Assembly: GCF_029893345.1 (NCBI RefSeq)
Contig: NZ_JARXVE010000017.1
Coordinates: forward strand, 1 to 52,301
Direction: 5' to 3'
DNA from: Mycolicibacterium frederiksbergense
Lineage (GTDB): Bacteria; Actinomycetota; Actinomycetes; Mycobacteriales; Mycobacteriaceae
DNA length: 52,301 nt
The notes under the pieces: model-generated
Databases searched by the model: none
The model's input: only the letters and a program-made list of their open reading frames with translations
What the model was told of the DNA's origin: nothing
Shown: piece after piece, positions 1 to 7,977 of the stretch
How the letters are laid out: the number at the start of each line of letters is the position of its first letter
Position numbering within the stretch: the stretch's first letter is position 1
Made by a program: the position numbers and the translations under genes

Positions 1-95
1 TTGGCGATCTCACGCACCTGCTGCGGCGTCAGCGCCGAATTACCCGACGATTCCTCGGTTTTCCCACTGCAGCCCGCCGTTGCGGCCATCAGCAG
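1..95 (-). repeat. Terminal inverted repeat, left copy (95 bases)
   Basis: The reverse complement of positions 1-95 is identical, base for base, to 52207-52301. Identity stops at position 96. It lies inside the 5' coding part of two paralogous lipoprotein genes. Such identity exactly at both window edges is what an assembler leaves when a contig ends in a repeated sequence. Confidence 0.9.
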
Positions 96-125
96 AACAA
101 TCAATCCCGAAGCCCAGAACTTCAT
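1..125 (-). CDS. Putative lipoprotein, N-terminal part (runs off the window)
   Basis: Only the first 41 codons are inside the window; the gene continues to the left. The protein begins MKFWASGLIVLLMAATAGC, a short lipoprotein signal peptide with a Cys19 that would be lipidated. A Ser/Glu-rich stretch and LTPQQVREIA follow. GGAGA lies just upstream of the ATG at 125. The -3 residue of the lipobox is Thr rather than Leu, so the box is not a perfect match. A paralogue starts at 52177 on the other strand, and its codons from Leu11 on are identical at the DNA level to this copy. The mature function cannot be read from this fragment. Confidence 0.7.
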   Translation of the reverse strand, partial: MKFWASGLIVLLMAATAGCSGKTEESSGNSALTPQQVREIA

Positions 126-408
126 TCGTCTCCTTCGTGTCGGTGCCATCACCCGCCGCAGCGCTCGGCCACGAACAGGGCAGATCAACTTGTTCATCGT
201 GTGGTTGCTGTCGGCAGTGGTGTGCCGCCGATTCGAAGGTTAGCGGTCTGGTTGGATTCTCGTTGTCACTACGTTTGCTGTTACATCACGGGCCGACCCA
301 CGCAGCGCGGCGCGACCGGGTGGGGTTTAGGTGTAGGCGAGGTGGACGGGGTGCAGTCCATCCAGGCGCATGAGGTTGATCCTTTCCGGATACGGGTTAG
401 ATTGAGGA

Positions 409-1371
409 ATGTTTTCTCGCCGCATACACAGCCCTCGGACGGGCAGTGCGCGGTCAGGTGGTCGCTGGGTCGGGCTTGGCGCTGCTGCACTTCTCACCGC
501 CGGCGTACCGCTCGCCGGCCTAACCGCGCTGCCGGTAGCGTCAGCCGCCGACTGCGCTGACGCCGAGGTCGTCTTCGCTCGTGGCACCGATGAGCCGCCC
601 GGTCTCGGCCGGGTCGGCGATGCCTTCGTCGACTCGCTGCGCAAGCAGGCCGGCGGCATGAACATCAACACCTATGGGGTGAACTACAAGGCCAGCAAGC
701 TGCAGCTGCACGGCGGTGACGGCGCGAAAGACGCGATCTCCCATATCAAGTCCACGGTGTCGTCCTGCCCCGACACCAAGATCGTGTTGGGTGGCTACTC
801 GCAGGGTGCCAGCGTGATCAACATCGTGGCCGGCAACCCGGTGGGTGGCATCAAGTGGGGAGATTCACTACCGCCCGAGTACGCGAACAACGTCACTGCC
901 ATCACCACCTTCGGCGACGTGGCCACCCGGACCAAGCAATCGATATCAACCCAGAGCGCACTGTTCGGTTCCAAGGCGATCGACCTGTGCAACCCCAATG
1001 ACCCGATCTGTCACGAGGGTCAGGGCAACGAATGGAGTGGACACACCGAGGGCTACGTCCCCGTGTACACCACCCAGGCGGCGGCTTTCGCTGCATCCAA
1101 GCTGCTGGCCGGGTCCGGTCAGACGGTGCCAGGGTACGGGCCGGAGATGCCGGGGTATGGGCTGCCGCCGGGATACGGTCAGACGGTGCCCGGGTACGGG
1201 CCGCTGCCGGGGTACGCCCCGACGACGCCGGGGTACGGCCCGGATACGTCGGTGCACGGTCCACCACCGGGGTACGGTCCGGAGGCTCCAGGGTACGGAC
1301 TGCAGCCACCCGGGTCTGACCCGTCGACATTGGGGCCCGCCTCACCGTCCCCCGGAATCGGATGGGTCTGA
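409..1371 (+). CDS. Cutinase-like secreted serine hydrolase (Culp family) with PGYG-repeat tail
   Basis: A 320-residue secreted esterase or lipase of the cutinase family, expected to act on ester or lipid substrates outside the cell. Residues 1-46 form a long signal peptide ending VASA. The catalytic Ser131 sits in GGYSQG, with Asp198 in NPNDPIC and His212 in SGHTEGY. Cys49/Cys120 and Cys194/Cys201 match the two usual disulfides. From about residue 237 the enzyme is followed by a low-complexity tail with about nine degenerate copies of PGYG, which is not part of the catalytic fold and may contact the cell envelope. GAGG precedes the ATG closely. The upstream 280 bases separate it from the divergent lipoprotein gene. 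The downstream gene converges with a two-base gap. Confidence 0.9.
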   Translation: MFSRRIHSPRTGSARSGGRWVGLGAAALLTAGVPLAGLTALPVASAADCADAEVVFARGTDEPPGLGRVGDAFVDSLRKQAGGMNINTYGVNYKASKLQLHGGDGAKDAISHIKSTVSSCPDTKIVLGGYSQGASVINIVAGNPVGGIKWGDSLPPEYANNVTAITTFGDVATRTKQSISTQSALFGSKAIDLCNPNDPICHEGQGNEWSGHTEGYVPVYTTQAAAFAASKLLAGSGQTVPGYGPEMPGYGLPPGYGQTVPGYGPLPGYAPTTPGYGPDTSVHGPPPGYGPEAPGYGLQPPGSDPSTLGPASPSPGIGWV

Positions 1372-1373
1372 GA

Positions 1374-2786
1374 TCAACTGGTGTGGCAGTAGGAGTCGCT
1401 CGATGCGTCACCACCCTGCAGTCGGGTCTGGTGCACGCGTAGGCCACGAAAATCATTGCCGTGCGGGAAGAATCGGTTGTCGGGGACGAGTCCTCCTGCC
1501 GAGACGTCGGCATCGAGCTTCGCCATCCACGCGCCTACACCGTCGGGGTAAACCGTGTCATCCCACGTCGCATACAGGGAGTTGGTGAGGTACACCCGTC
1601 GGCCGTCGCGGCTGATCTCCACCATCTGCGGTCCGCCGCCCAGCGGCAGATCGGGAGCTGCCGGGTGTGGTTCGCGTCGCACGATCCCGCCGAGGCGAAC
1701 CGACGCAGTCTCGCGCGGATGGAACGGGTCGCTGACGTCGTACTGCTTGAGTTCTCCAGTGCCCCAGCAGGATACGTACAGCCAGCGATCGTCGACCGAT
1801 AGCGAGATATCGGTAACCAGCGGGGGTGCCGCGCCAAAGGGCCGAAACACCAGTGGTAGCTCATCGGCGTCGGCGGGCTCGGCGGGAATCGTGATCACCT
1901 CATCGACCGACCACTGATCGCCATTGTTGTGCCACAGCCACACCGAGGCCGACAGGTCCTCGGCGTTGATCACCGTGTCGACGAATCCCCACGCTTTGGC
2001 CGGATCGTGGGCCGGGCGCAGCTCGAGCACCATCTGGTGTTGGTCGCCAAGGTCGACGCGCTGAGTCAGTTTCCGTTCGGACATGCTCCAGAAGTCCAGG
2101 TGATGTCCGAACTTGCGTCCGAGCAAGTCCGCGGGATCGAGCCCGTTCTCGATCATCGACGGTGTCGCCCACTCCGATGTGACCAGGGTGTCGTGATCAA
2201 GGTGCCACCAGACGTCGTATGACAGGAACTGCGGTCCTCGGTCGAGTTCCCACGGCCCGATGACCTCGAACGTGTCGTGGTCGATCAGAGCTATGCCGCC
2301 GGGACCGTCAGAACCGTTGACGCCTCCCAGCGCCGACATGAAGATGCCGTCAGGTCCGCAATGCACCGTGTGCGGGCGCGAGTATCCGGCCTTGGCGGCC
2401 AGCTCATCGGCCTCGATCGTGTGGGTCACCACAGGATGGCGAGGGTCCGGCTTGGTGTCGAGCACATAGGTGGTTGACGAGCGAATACCCGGAACGAGCA
2501 AATATCGCCGCTCAAGCGCCTCATGATGGCCATGCCCGTCATGGCAGAGCGCGCTCGAGCACGCGCTCCAGCCGAAATGGTGCAGCTCGCCGCCGGACGT
2601 CGGCAGCTCGGTCCAGCCGACCACGGTGCCGAAGGTGGAGGACTCGGGGTCACAGTCGACCACGGCAAGCGCGTCCTTCTGCTGGCGCTTGGGGTCGAAG
2701 GCGACAACGTAGGCGAGTTGCTCAGGGGGAGCGGCGACTGCATGGGCCGGACTGCGGTAGAACGTCGGATCGGTGGTGGGCATCAC
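1374..2786 (-). CDS. SBP56-family protein (selenium-binding protein / methanethiol oxidase type)
   Basis: A 470-residue cytosolic beta-propeller protein of the 56-kDa selenium-binding family, whose characterised members (human SELENBP1, bacterial MtoX) oxidise methanethiol to formaldehyde, hydrogen sulfide and hydrogen peroxide. Recognisable family blocks are HHFGWSACSS (with the conserved Cys), YVLDTKPDPRHP, FEVIGPWE, TSEWATP, WLYVSCWGTGELKQYDVSDP and GGGPQMVEISRDGRRVYLTNSLY. Several His residues (HTVHCG, HDGHGHHE) could bind the copper described for bacterial enzymes. No signal peptide is visible, unlike periplasmic MtoX, and the SCO1- and MauG-type neighbours of classical mtoX loci are absent. 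The neighbours give no pathway hint, so the substrate is inferred from family alone. Confidence 0.88.
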   Translation of the reverse strand: MMPTTDPTFYRSPAHAVAAPPEQLAYVVAFDPKRQQKDALAVVDCDPESSTFGTVVGWTELPTSGGELHHFGWSACSSALCHDGHGHHEALERRYLLVPGIRSSTTYVLDTKPDPRHPVVTHTIEADELAAKAGYSRPHTVHCGPDGIFMSALGGVNGSDGPGGIALIDHDTFEVIGPWELDRGPQFLSYDVWWHLDHDTLVTSEWATPSMIENGLDPADLLGRKFGHHLDFWSMSERKLTQRVDLGDQHQMVLELRPAHDPAKAWGFVDTVINAEDLSASVWLWHNNGDQWSVDEVITIPAEPADADELPLVFRPFGAAPPLVTDISLSVDDRWLYVSCWGTGELKQYDVSDPFHPRETASVRLGGIVRREPHPAAPDLPLGGGPQMVEISRDGRRVYLTNSLYATWDDTVYPDGVGAWMAKLDADVSAGGLVPDNRFFPHGNDFRGLRVHQTRLQGGDASSDSYCHTS

Positions 2787-3023
2787 TCCTCCTAAGCTTG
2801 CGCACGTTCGCCGGACGGCTCTCTCGATCCTGCGCCGCGAATCCTGGGGTGTCTATCCTTTGCTGCCGGTCGATTGCGATGTCGCTGTGGGCCCTGACCT
2901 GCCCTTCGTTCCCGTTTGAAGATGCTGTGACGGGACGGGCTGGGTGTATTACATACGACGGCCGATGCTCTGCCGGTCAGCGCGAAGCGGTGCGCCCGAT
3001 GGACGGCCCCGTAGTCTTCCACC

Positions 3024-4442
3024 GTGAACGCGATCGACCCGGACAAGCTCAGCACGTGTCTACAGGTGCTGGCAGATATCGAGGCACTGCCTCCCGAGCA
3101 CCCCGATGCCGTTGCTGTGCGCCGGGCGACCGCGGGCATCTTCAAGTCCGTACGGAAGGCCCGCCGCCACGCCAAACGCGACGCCGTCGCAGCGGCCGAC
3201 CGCGCGGTCATCGCCGCCACCGCCACCGGTGCGCCGGGGCGCATCGATGATGAGACGGCCGGCCTGCCGCTGGTGTCGACGGCGGCTGGGGCCACCGCGG
3301 GCACGCTCCTGCGGTCGAGGGCCTGCTATATCTGCAAGACCCATCACACTGTCGTCGACGCCTTCTATCACCAACTCTGCCCGGAATGCGCAGCGCGCAA
3401 CCACGCCAAGCGCGACGCCCGCACCGACCTCGAAGGCAGGAGCGCCCTGCTCACGGGTGGCCGCGCCAAGATCGGTATGTACATCGCGCTGCGGCTGCTC
3501 CGGGATGGAGCGCACACGACCATCACCACCCGCTTTCCCAACGACGCCGTGCGCCGCTTTGCAGCCATGCCCGACAGCGCCGACTGGTTGCACCGGCTGC
3601 GCATCGTGGGGATCGACCTGCGTGACCCCGCTCAGGTCGTCGCGCTCGCCGACACCGTGGCCGCGCAGGGCCCGCTGGACATCCTGATCAACAATGCCGC
3701 CCAGACCGTCCGCAGAGCACCGGGTTCCTACGCGGCGCTCGTCGAGGCGGAGCGCACCCCGGCGCCGGAACTGGTGGATGTGATCTCGTTCGACCGGGTG
3801 AGCGACGCCCATCCGGCAGCGCTCGCAGGGAGCCTGGCCGAGCACCACACTCCACATGCGGTCACCGAGCTCGCTCTTGCCGCCCGCAGCGCATCCCCGG
3901 ACCGGATCGCCGCGGGCACCGCCATCGACGCGGGTGGCCTGCTGCCGGATACGGCTTCGGTCAACAGCTGGACTCAACGCGTGCACGAGGTCGACGCGAT
4001 GGAACTGCTCGAGGTTCAGCTGTGCAACCAGACCGCGCCGTTCATCCTGGTGAGCCGGCTGCGTCCGGCGATGGCCGCATCGCCCGCGCGCCGCAAGTAC
4101 GTGGTCAACGTGTCGGCGATGGAGGGTCAGTTCAGCCGCGTGTACAAGGGGCCGGGTCACCCGCACACCAACATGGCCAAGGCTGCGCTGAACATGCTGA
4201 CCCGTACCAGCGCCGGCGAGATGCTGGAGCAGGACGGCATCCTGATGACCGCCGTGGACACCGGCTGGATCACCGACGAGCGCCCACACCCGACCAAGTT
4301 GCGTCTTGCTGACGAGGGTTTCCATGCCCCGCTCGACCTCGTCGACGGTGCCGCACGGGTATACGACCCGATCGTCCGCGGAGAGGCCGGCGAAGACCTG
4401 TACGGCTGCTTCCTGAAGGATTACGCGCCGAGCCCTTGGTAG
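3024..4442 (+). CDS. Atypical SDR oxidoreductase with N-terminal zinc-ribbon-like segment
   Basis: A 472-residue protein with two parts. Residues 1-130 are a helical, basic region ending in a Cys-x2-Cys (101/104) plus Cys-x2-Cys (119/122) pair that looks like a zinc ribbon. Residues about 135-472 are a Rossmann short-chain dehydrogenase fold, with LLTGGRAKIG (144-151) as the dinucleotide motif and ILINNAAQT as the NNAG equivalent. Where classical SDRs have Tyr-x3-Lys, this protein has Thr382-x3-Lys386 (TNMAK), so the catalytic Tyr appears lost although VNVSAMEG supplies the Ser. An extra stretch of about 90 residues separates NNA from the Ser block. GTG start chosen because the coding similarity begins there; no clear Shine-Dalgarno. 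A strong terminator follows. Confidence 0.75.
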   Translation: MNAIDPDKLSTCLQVLADIEALPPEHPDAVAVRRATAGIFKSVRKARRHAKRDAVAAADRAVIAATATGAPGRIDDETAGLPLVSTAAGATAGTLLRSRACYICKTHHTVVDAFYHQLCPECAARNHAKRDARTDLEGRSALLTGGRAKIGMYIALRLLRDGAHTTITTRFPNDAVRRFAAMPDSADWLHRLRIVGIDLRDPAQVVALADTVAAQGPLDILINNAAQTVRRAPGSYAALVEAERTPAPELVDVISFDRVSDAHPAALAGSLAEHHTPHAVTELALAARSASPDRIAAGTAIDAGGLLPDTASVNSWTQRVHEVDAMELLEVQLCNQTAPFILVSRLRPAMAASPARRKYVVNVSAMEGQFSRVYKGPGHPHTNMAKAALNMLTRTSAGEMLEQDGILMTAVDTGWITDERPHPTKLRLADEGFHAPLDLVDGAARVYDPIVRGEAGEDLYGCFLKDYAPSPW

Positions 4443-4464
4443 GGCCCAGTTAGCTCCACAAGAG

Positions 4465-4491
4465 AAGGGCCGCAGAGATGCGGCCCTTTTT
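4465..4491 (+). terminator. Rho-independent terminator after the SDR gene
   Basis: A ten-base-pair perfect stem (AAGGGCCGCA with its complement), a GAGA tetraloop and a run of five T. It sits 23 bases after the SDR stop codon, ahead of the next gene on the same strand. Confidence 0.85.
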
Positions 4492-4563
4492 GTTGTCCAG
4501 CGGCGAGGTCTCGACGTCGTCCACCGCGAATTTGCTCCGCTGCCCGATCGCCGCCTGCGACCA

Positions 4564-5337
4564 TTGGTAATCGTTCCCGTGTGCGACGCAGACGGGGAGG
4601 TGATCGAACTGTTTTCTGCGCAACGCGAGTTTTCTGCCTACGGCCCGTCGCACTTGGTGGTGCTGGCGGTGTTCGCGGCGGGCGCGGTGCTTCTGGTCAC
4701 GATCGGCCGCCGGCAGACCAAATCGCAGGCCCGACTCCTCAGCCGTGTCCTGGCGGCTCTCATCATCGCGGCATTCACCGTGGCGCTGGCCTACAAGCTG
4801 GTCGTGCCCACCATCGACACCTCGGTGCCGCTGCAGTTGTGCGACGTCGCGGAACTCGCGGCGGCGTATGCCTTGTGGTCACAGCAGCATTGGGCCTTTG
4901 TTCTCACCTACTACTGGGGCCTCGTTCTGAGCTCGCAGGCGTTGATCACGCCGGATGTCGGTACCCCGAAGGAAGGGGCTCCGGACTTTCCCCACCACCT
5001 CTTCGTCACGTTCTTCACGCTGCACGTGCTCGTCGTGTGGGCGGCCATCTATCTCACCTGGGGGCGTGGGATGCGGCCTCGGTGGCGCGACTATCGCTTC
5101 GCTGTCATCGCGACTCTCGGGTGGGCGCTATTCACCCTCACCTTCAATGCGATCACCGGAACCAACTACGGCTACCTCAACCGGAAGCCTCCCACTGCAT
5201 CACTGCTGGACGTATTGGGTCCGTGGCCGGTGTATCTGCTGACCGAGATCGTCATCGTTCTCATCGTGTGGGCGCTGATGACCTGGCCCTGGGAGCGGAC
5301 GCGGCGACGGGTCGACCAGAGTCCGGGCGTGGTCTAA
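4564..5337 (+). CDS. YwaF / TIGR02206-family integral membrane protein
   Basis: About 245-257 residues with six to seven hydrophobic helices. The family signature blocks are clear: PLQLCDVAELAAAYALW, YYWGLVLSSQALITPD, FPHHLFVTFFTLH, GTNYGYLNRKPP, ASLLDVLGPWPVYLL. These match the TIGR02206 (YwaF) family, whose function is not established. The first possible start in the open frame is TTG at 4564. GTG at 4579 or GTG at 4600 would be nearer the usual family N-terminus (the latter giving MIELFSAQREF). None has a well-spaced Shine-Dalgarno, so the start is uncertain. It stands alone between a terminator and a convergent hydrolase gene. Confidence 0.85.
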   Translation: MVIVPVCDADGEVIELFSAQREFSAYGPSHLVVLAVFAAGAVLLVTIGRRQTKSQARLLSRVLAALIIAAFTVALAYKLVVPTIDTSVPLQLCDVAELAAAYALWSQQHWAFVLTYYWGLVLSSQALITPDVGTPKEGAPDFPHHLFVTFFTLHVLVVWAAIYLTWGRGMRPRWRDYRFAVIATLGWALFTLTFNAITGTNYGYLNRKPPTASLLDVLGPWPVYLLTEIVIVLIVWALMTWPWERTRRRVDQSPGVV

Positions 5338-5395
5338 ATGTGCGTTCGCGGGAGAGAACGGTAGCCTCAGCCGAAGACCGCTGGGGCTGCGGCCA

Positions 5396-6307
5396 TTACG
5401 AGGCTGTTCCGTCGGCACCGGACAGTTCTGCCCACCAACTCTCGATGGCTTCGCTGAACTCCGCTGGTGCGTCCGATTGCAGAAAGTGGCCGACCCCGTG
5501 GAGCACCTTCGTGGTGTGGTTGGGGAAGGTCGCTTCACAGCGCTCGCGGTACTTGTCGTTGAAGATCGGATCCGCGTCGGCCCACAAGATCAGCGTGGGC
5601 AACTTATCGAGTGCGCTGAGCTGCTCCGACAGATCAGTGAAGAACTCGCGAGCGCCGGTGATTTCGCCGGGAAGGGCGGCGCAGGCGTCGCGACGCTCTG
5701 GCGTGGGCATTGCCTCGCGGTAATGCGCCATCTCGGCTTCGGACAGCTTCCGGCGCTTGTGTGCTGAGGGGATGAAGTAGTTGACGAATAGGTTGAACCG
5801 CCTGATCAGCGCGCGTCCGACAGATCCCCCCATGCCGCGGGAGAACACTTCGCTGGACAGGTCGCCGTTCAACGGCCATGCCCATGTGTTGGCCAAGACG
5901 AGGCGTTCGAACTTGTCCGGCCGTTGCTGGGCGGCGTAGAGGCCGAACGGGCCGCCCCAGCTATGGCCGACCAGGGTCAGTTGCGAGAGGTTCAGGCGGT
6001 CGAGGAAGGACACGAGCAGCTCAGCGTGGTCCTGTGCCCGGTACCGGTAGCCGGGGGCGCCGGTGGACAGCCCGAACCCCGGAAAGTCCAGGGCGATGCA
6101 CCGGAACCGGTCGCGCAGGGCCGCAATGACTTCGCGGTACACGAAAGACCAGACCGGATTGCTGTGCAGCATCAGCAGGATCGGCCCCGAACCCTCGTCG
6201 ACGTAGTGCACGACGTTCCCGTCCAGCTCCACGAAGCGGCTTTCGAATGGGAACAGCTCGTCGTCCACCCACGCCGGACGTTCGCCTACAGGTTGCGCAG
6301 TCGCCAT
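5396..6307 (-). CDS. Alpha/beta hydrolase, haloalkane-dehalogenase-like but with Ser nucleophile
   Basis: A 303-residue alpha/beta hydrolase. The overall layout follows haloalkane dehalogenases: LHSNPVWSFVYR (cf. the HGNPTWSF halide-binding loop), LDFPGFGLS, a helical cap around residues 145-210, LILWADADPIF for the acid region and GVGHFLQSD with the catalytic His. The nucleophile elbow is GHSWGG with Ser116, whereas true dehalogenases use Asp (HDWG). So ester or epoxide-type hydrolysis is more likely than dehalogenation. An excellent ribosome site (GAGGAGGGG, about eight bases) fixes the ATG at 6307. It is divergent, with 88 bases between, from the gene pair 6396-7762, whose HxlR regulator may control it. 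Confidence 0.85.
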   Translation of the reverse strand: MATAQPVGERPAWVDDELFPFESRFVELDGNVVHYVDEGSGPILLMLHSNPVWSFVYREVIAALRDRFRCIALDFPGFGLSTGAPGYRYRAQDHAELLVSFLDRLNLSQLTLVGHSWGGPFGLYAAQQRPDKFERLVLANTWAWPLNGDLSSEVFSRGMGGSVGRALIRRFNLFVNYFIPSAHKRRKLSEAEMAHYREAMPTPERRDACAALPGEITGAREFFTDLSEQLSALDKLPTLILWADADPIFNDKYRERCEATFPNHTTKVLHGVGHFLQSDAPAEFSEAIESWWAELSGADGTAS

Positions 6308-6395
6308 GTCCTGACCCCTCCTCGAATCTGCTTTAGAATTACAAGCAACAATGAAACTATCAAGTTATCGCCGATTGGTAGACAGGAGCCGCTAG

Positions 6396-7139
6396 ATGAA
6401 CGAACTGCTCGACGAAGTCCTCACCGCATACGGTGGCGGTCAACGTTGGCGGTCCGTTTCAGCGATCACAGCGCGGGGACGCTTGGGCGGATTGCTGCCT
6501 CAACGCTTCTCTGGTAACAAGCTGGCGACCTTCACCGTTCAGGTCCGAGTCGCCCAGCCGCACACCGTCCTTCATGACTTCCCGCGAGCGGGCAAGCGCG
6601 CCGTGTTCGACGGTGGCGACGTGCGGATCGAAACCCACGACGGCACCGTCATCGGCGAACAACTCGACACCCGAACTGATCCACGTTCGGTCTTCTTCGG
6701 GCTGAGCGGAATCCGACGCAACATCCACTGGGACCCACTCGACGTCGCCTACTTCGCCGGATACGCCTTCTGGAACTACCTGACTGCACCACTACTGCTC
6801 ACCCGCGACGGCATCACCGTCACCGAAGGCGAAACCTGGCAGGAATCCGGACAGCAATGGCGACGACTCCAGGCAACATTCCCTGCAGGGGTCGACACCC
6901 ACTGTCGGCAACAGACCTTCTACGTCGACACCGCCGGCCTGATCCGCCGCCACGACTTCGTCGCCGAACCAGTAGGCAGCTGGGCAAAAGCCGCGCTCTA
7001 CTGCGAGCAACACAGCCAGTTCGACGGACTCGTCTTTCCCACCCGACGGCGCGTGCTCCCGCGGGGTCTCGCCGGCCGAGTTCTCTCCCGGCCGACGTTG
7101 TTGGCGCTGGACTTTGACGAGATCGAGATCCAGCGATGA
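6396..7139 (+). CDS. Conserved hypothetical protein, paired with an HxlR regulator
   Basis: A 247-residue soluble protein that I do not assign to a named enzyme family. It lacks a signal peptide and membrane helices. Alternating strand-like segments (for example RVAQPHTVLHDFPRAGKRAVFDGGDVRIE and FYVDTAGLIRRHDFVAEPVG) suggest a beta-rich lipocalin- or LolA-like scaffold, but this is only an impression. AGGAG lies upstream of the ATG. Its stop codon overlaps the start of the HxlR gene (ATGA), so the two are translationally coupled. The divergent hydrolase shares the promoter region, pointing to a small regulated module for processing some small molecule. Confidence 0.7.
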   Translation: MNELLDEVLTAYGGGQRWRSVSAITARGRLGGLLPQRFSGNKLATFTVQVRVAQPHTVLHDFPRAGKRAVFDGGDVRIETHDGTVIGEQLDTRTDPRSVFFGLSGIRRNIHWDPLDVAYFAGYAFWNYLTAPLLLTRDGITVTEGETWQESGQQWRRLQATFPAGVDTHCRQQTFYVDTAGLIRRHDFVAEPVGSWAKAALYCEQHSQFDGLVFPTRRRVLPRGLAGRVLSRPTLLALDFDEIEIQR

Positions 7140-7762
7140 CCATCCGATCCTATGGCCAGTACTGCGGCTTGGCTCGGGCGCTCGAGGTCGTCGGCAACCG
7201 ATGGAGCCTGCTCATCGTGCGCGAGTTGCTCGGGGGCCCAGCCCGTTACGGGCAACTGCAGGCCGGCCTGCCGGGGATCGCCACCAACCTGCTGGCCGAG
7301 CGCCTGCGCGAGCTGGAGGAAGCGGGCGTGGTCCAGCGCCAGCTCGACACCGGAAGCAATGGTGTCGCCTACGCGCTCACGACCTGGGGAAGCGAACTTC
7401 GTGGTCCGATCGCTGCGCTGGTGAATTGGAGCACGCCACTTATGGTTTCGGGCCCGAGCGGCGATAGCTTCCGAACTCATTGGTTGGTGGTGGCGCTAGA
7501 GTCGCTGTTGGGCGGCAAGCGAACCGAGGTTGCGGCGGCCGTCGATGTTGAGGTCGACGGCACGACCCTCACAGTGCGTGTCGATGAAACAGGTACCCAC
7601 GCCACGCTCGACGGCGATGGGGAATCCAAGACAGTGCTCCGCGCTGAGCCGATGGTGGTGCTCGGCCTTGCGTCCGGCATGTTGACGGTTGAGCAGGCGA
7701 TCGCCGCGGGTGATCTCCGCGGCAACAAGCAGGATGTCGCCGCGGTATTCGGCCCACGCTGA
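7136..7762 (+). CDS. HxlR-family transcriptional regulator with SCP2-like C-terminal domain
   Basis: A 208-residue regulator. Residues 1-95 are a winged-helix HxlR domain: YCGLARALEVVGNRWSLLIVRELLGGPARYGQLQAGLPGIATNLLAERLRELE. Residues about 120-208 resemble a small sterol-carrier-protein-2-like sensor fold (VDGTTLTVRV, TVLRAEPMVVLGLASGMLTVEQAIAAGDLR), an arrangement seen in actinobacterial HxlR proteins. It overlaps the preceding gene by four bases. The likely targets are its own operon and the divergent hydrolase. I could not see a convincing palindrome in the 88-base intergenic region. Confidence 0.85.
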   Translation: MTIRSYGQYCGLARALEVVGNRWSLLIVRELLGGPARYGQLQAGLPGIATNLLAERLRELEEAGVVQRQLDTGSNGVAYALTTWGSELRGPIAALVNWSTPLMVSGPSGDSFRTHWLVVALESLLGGKRTEVAAAVDVEVDGTTLTVRVDETGTHATLDGDGESKTVLRAEPMVVLGLASGMLTVEQAIAAGDLRGNKQDVAAVFGPR

Positions 7763-7977
7763 CGGGGTCCCAGGTCCAGCACTGCGACCTATCTGTGAAA
7801 GTGCTGTCGGCATGCGTGCAAATCAATTATTGACACCGACAATTTGACGGGCTAAGTGTATTTACGCGCGGCGGCGAACTTGTATCGCCTGCGACCTGTC
7901 CACGGGGCGACGGTGGTCTGATCGAAGGGGCGGGTTGTGCAGACCAACGCATCACGTACAAGCGCGGGTGAACGGGC

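Noticed and set aside
3060..4325. A 421-codon minus-strand frame opposite the SDR gene
   Set aside because: The plus strand has a clear Rossmann fold; the antisense peptide has no family motif.
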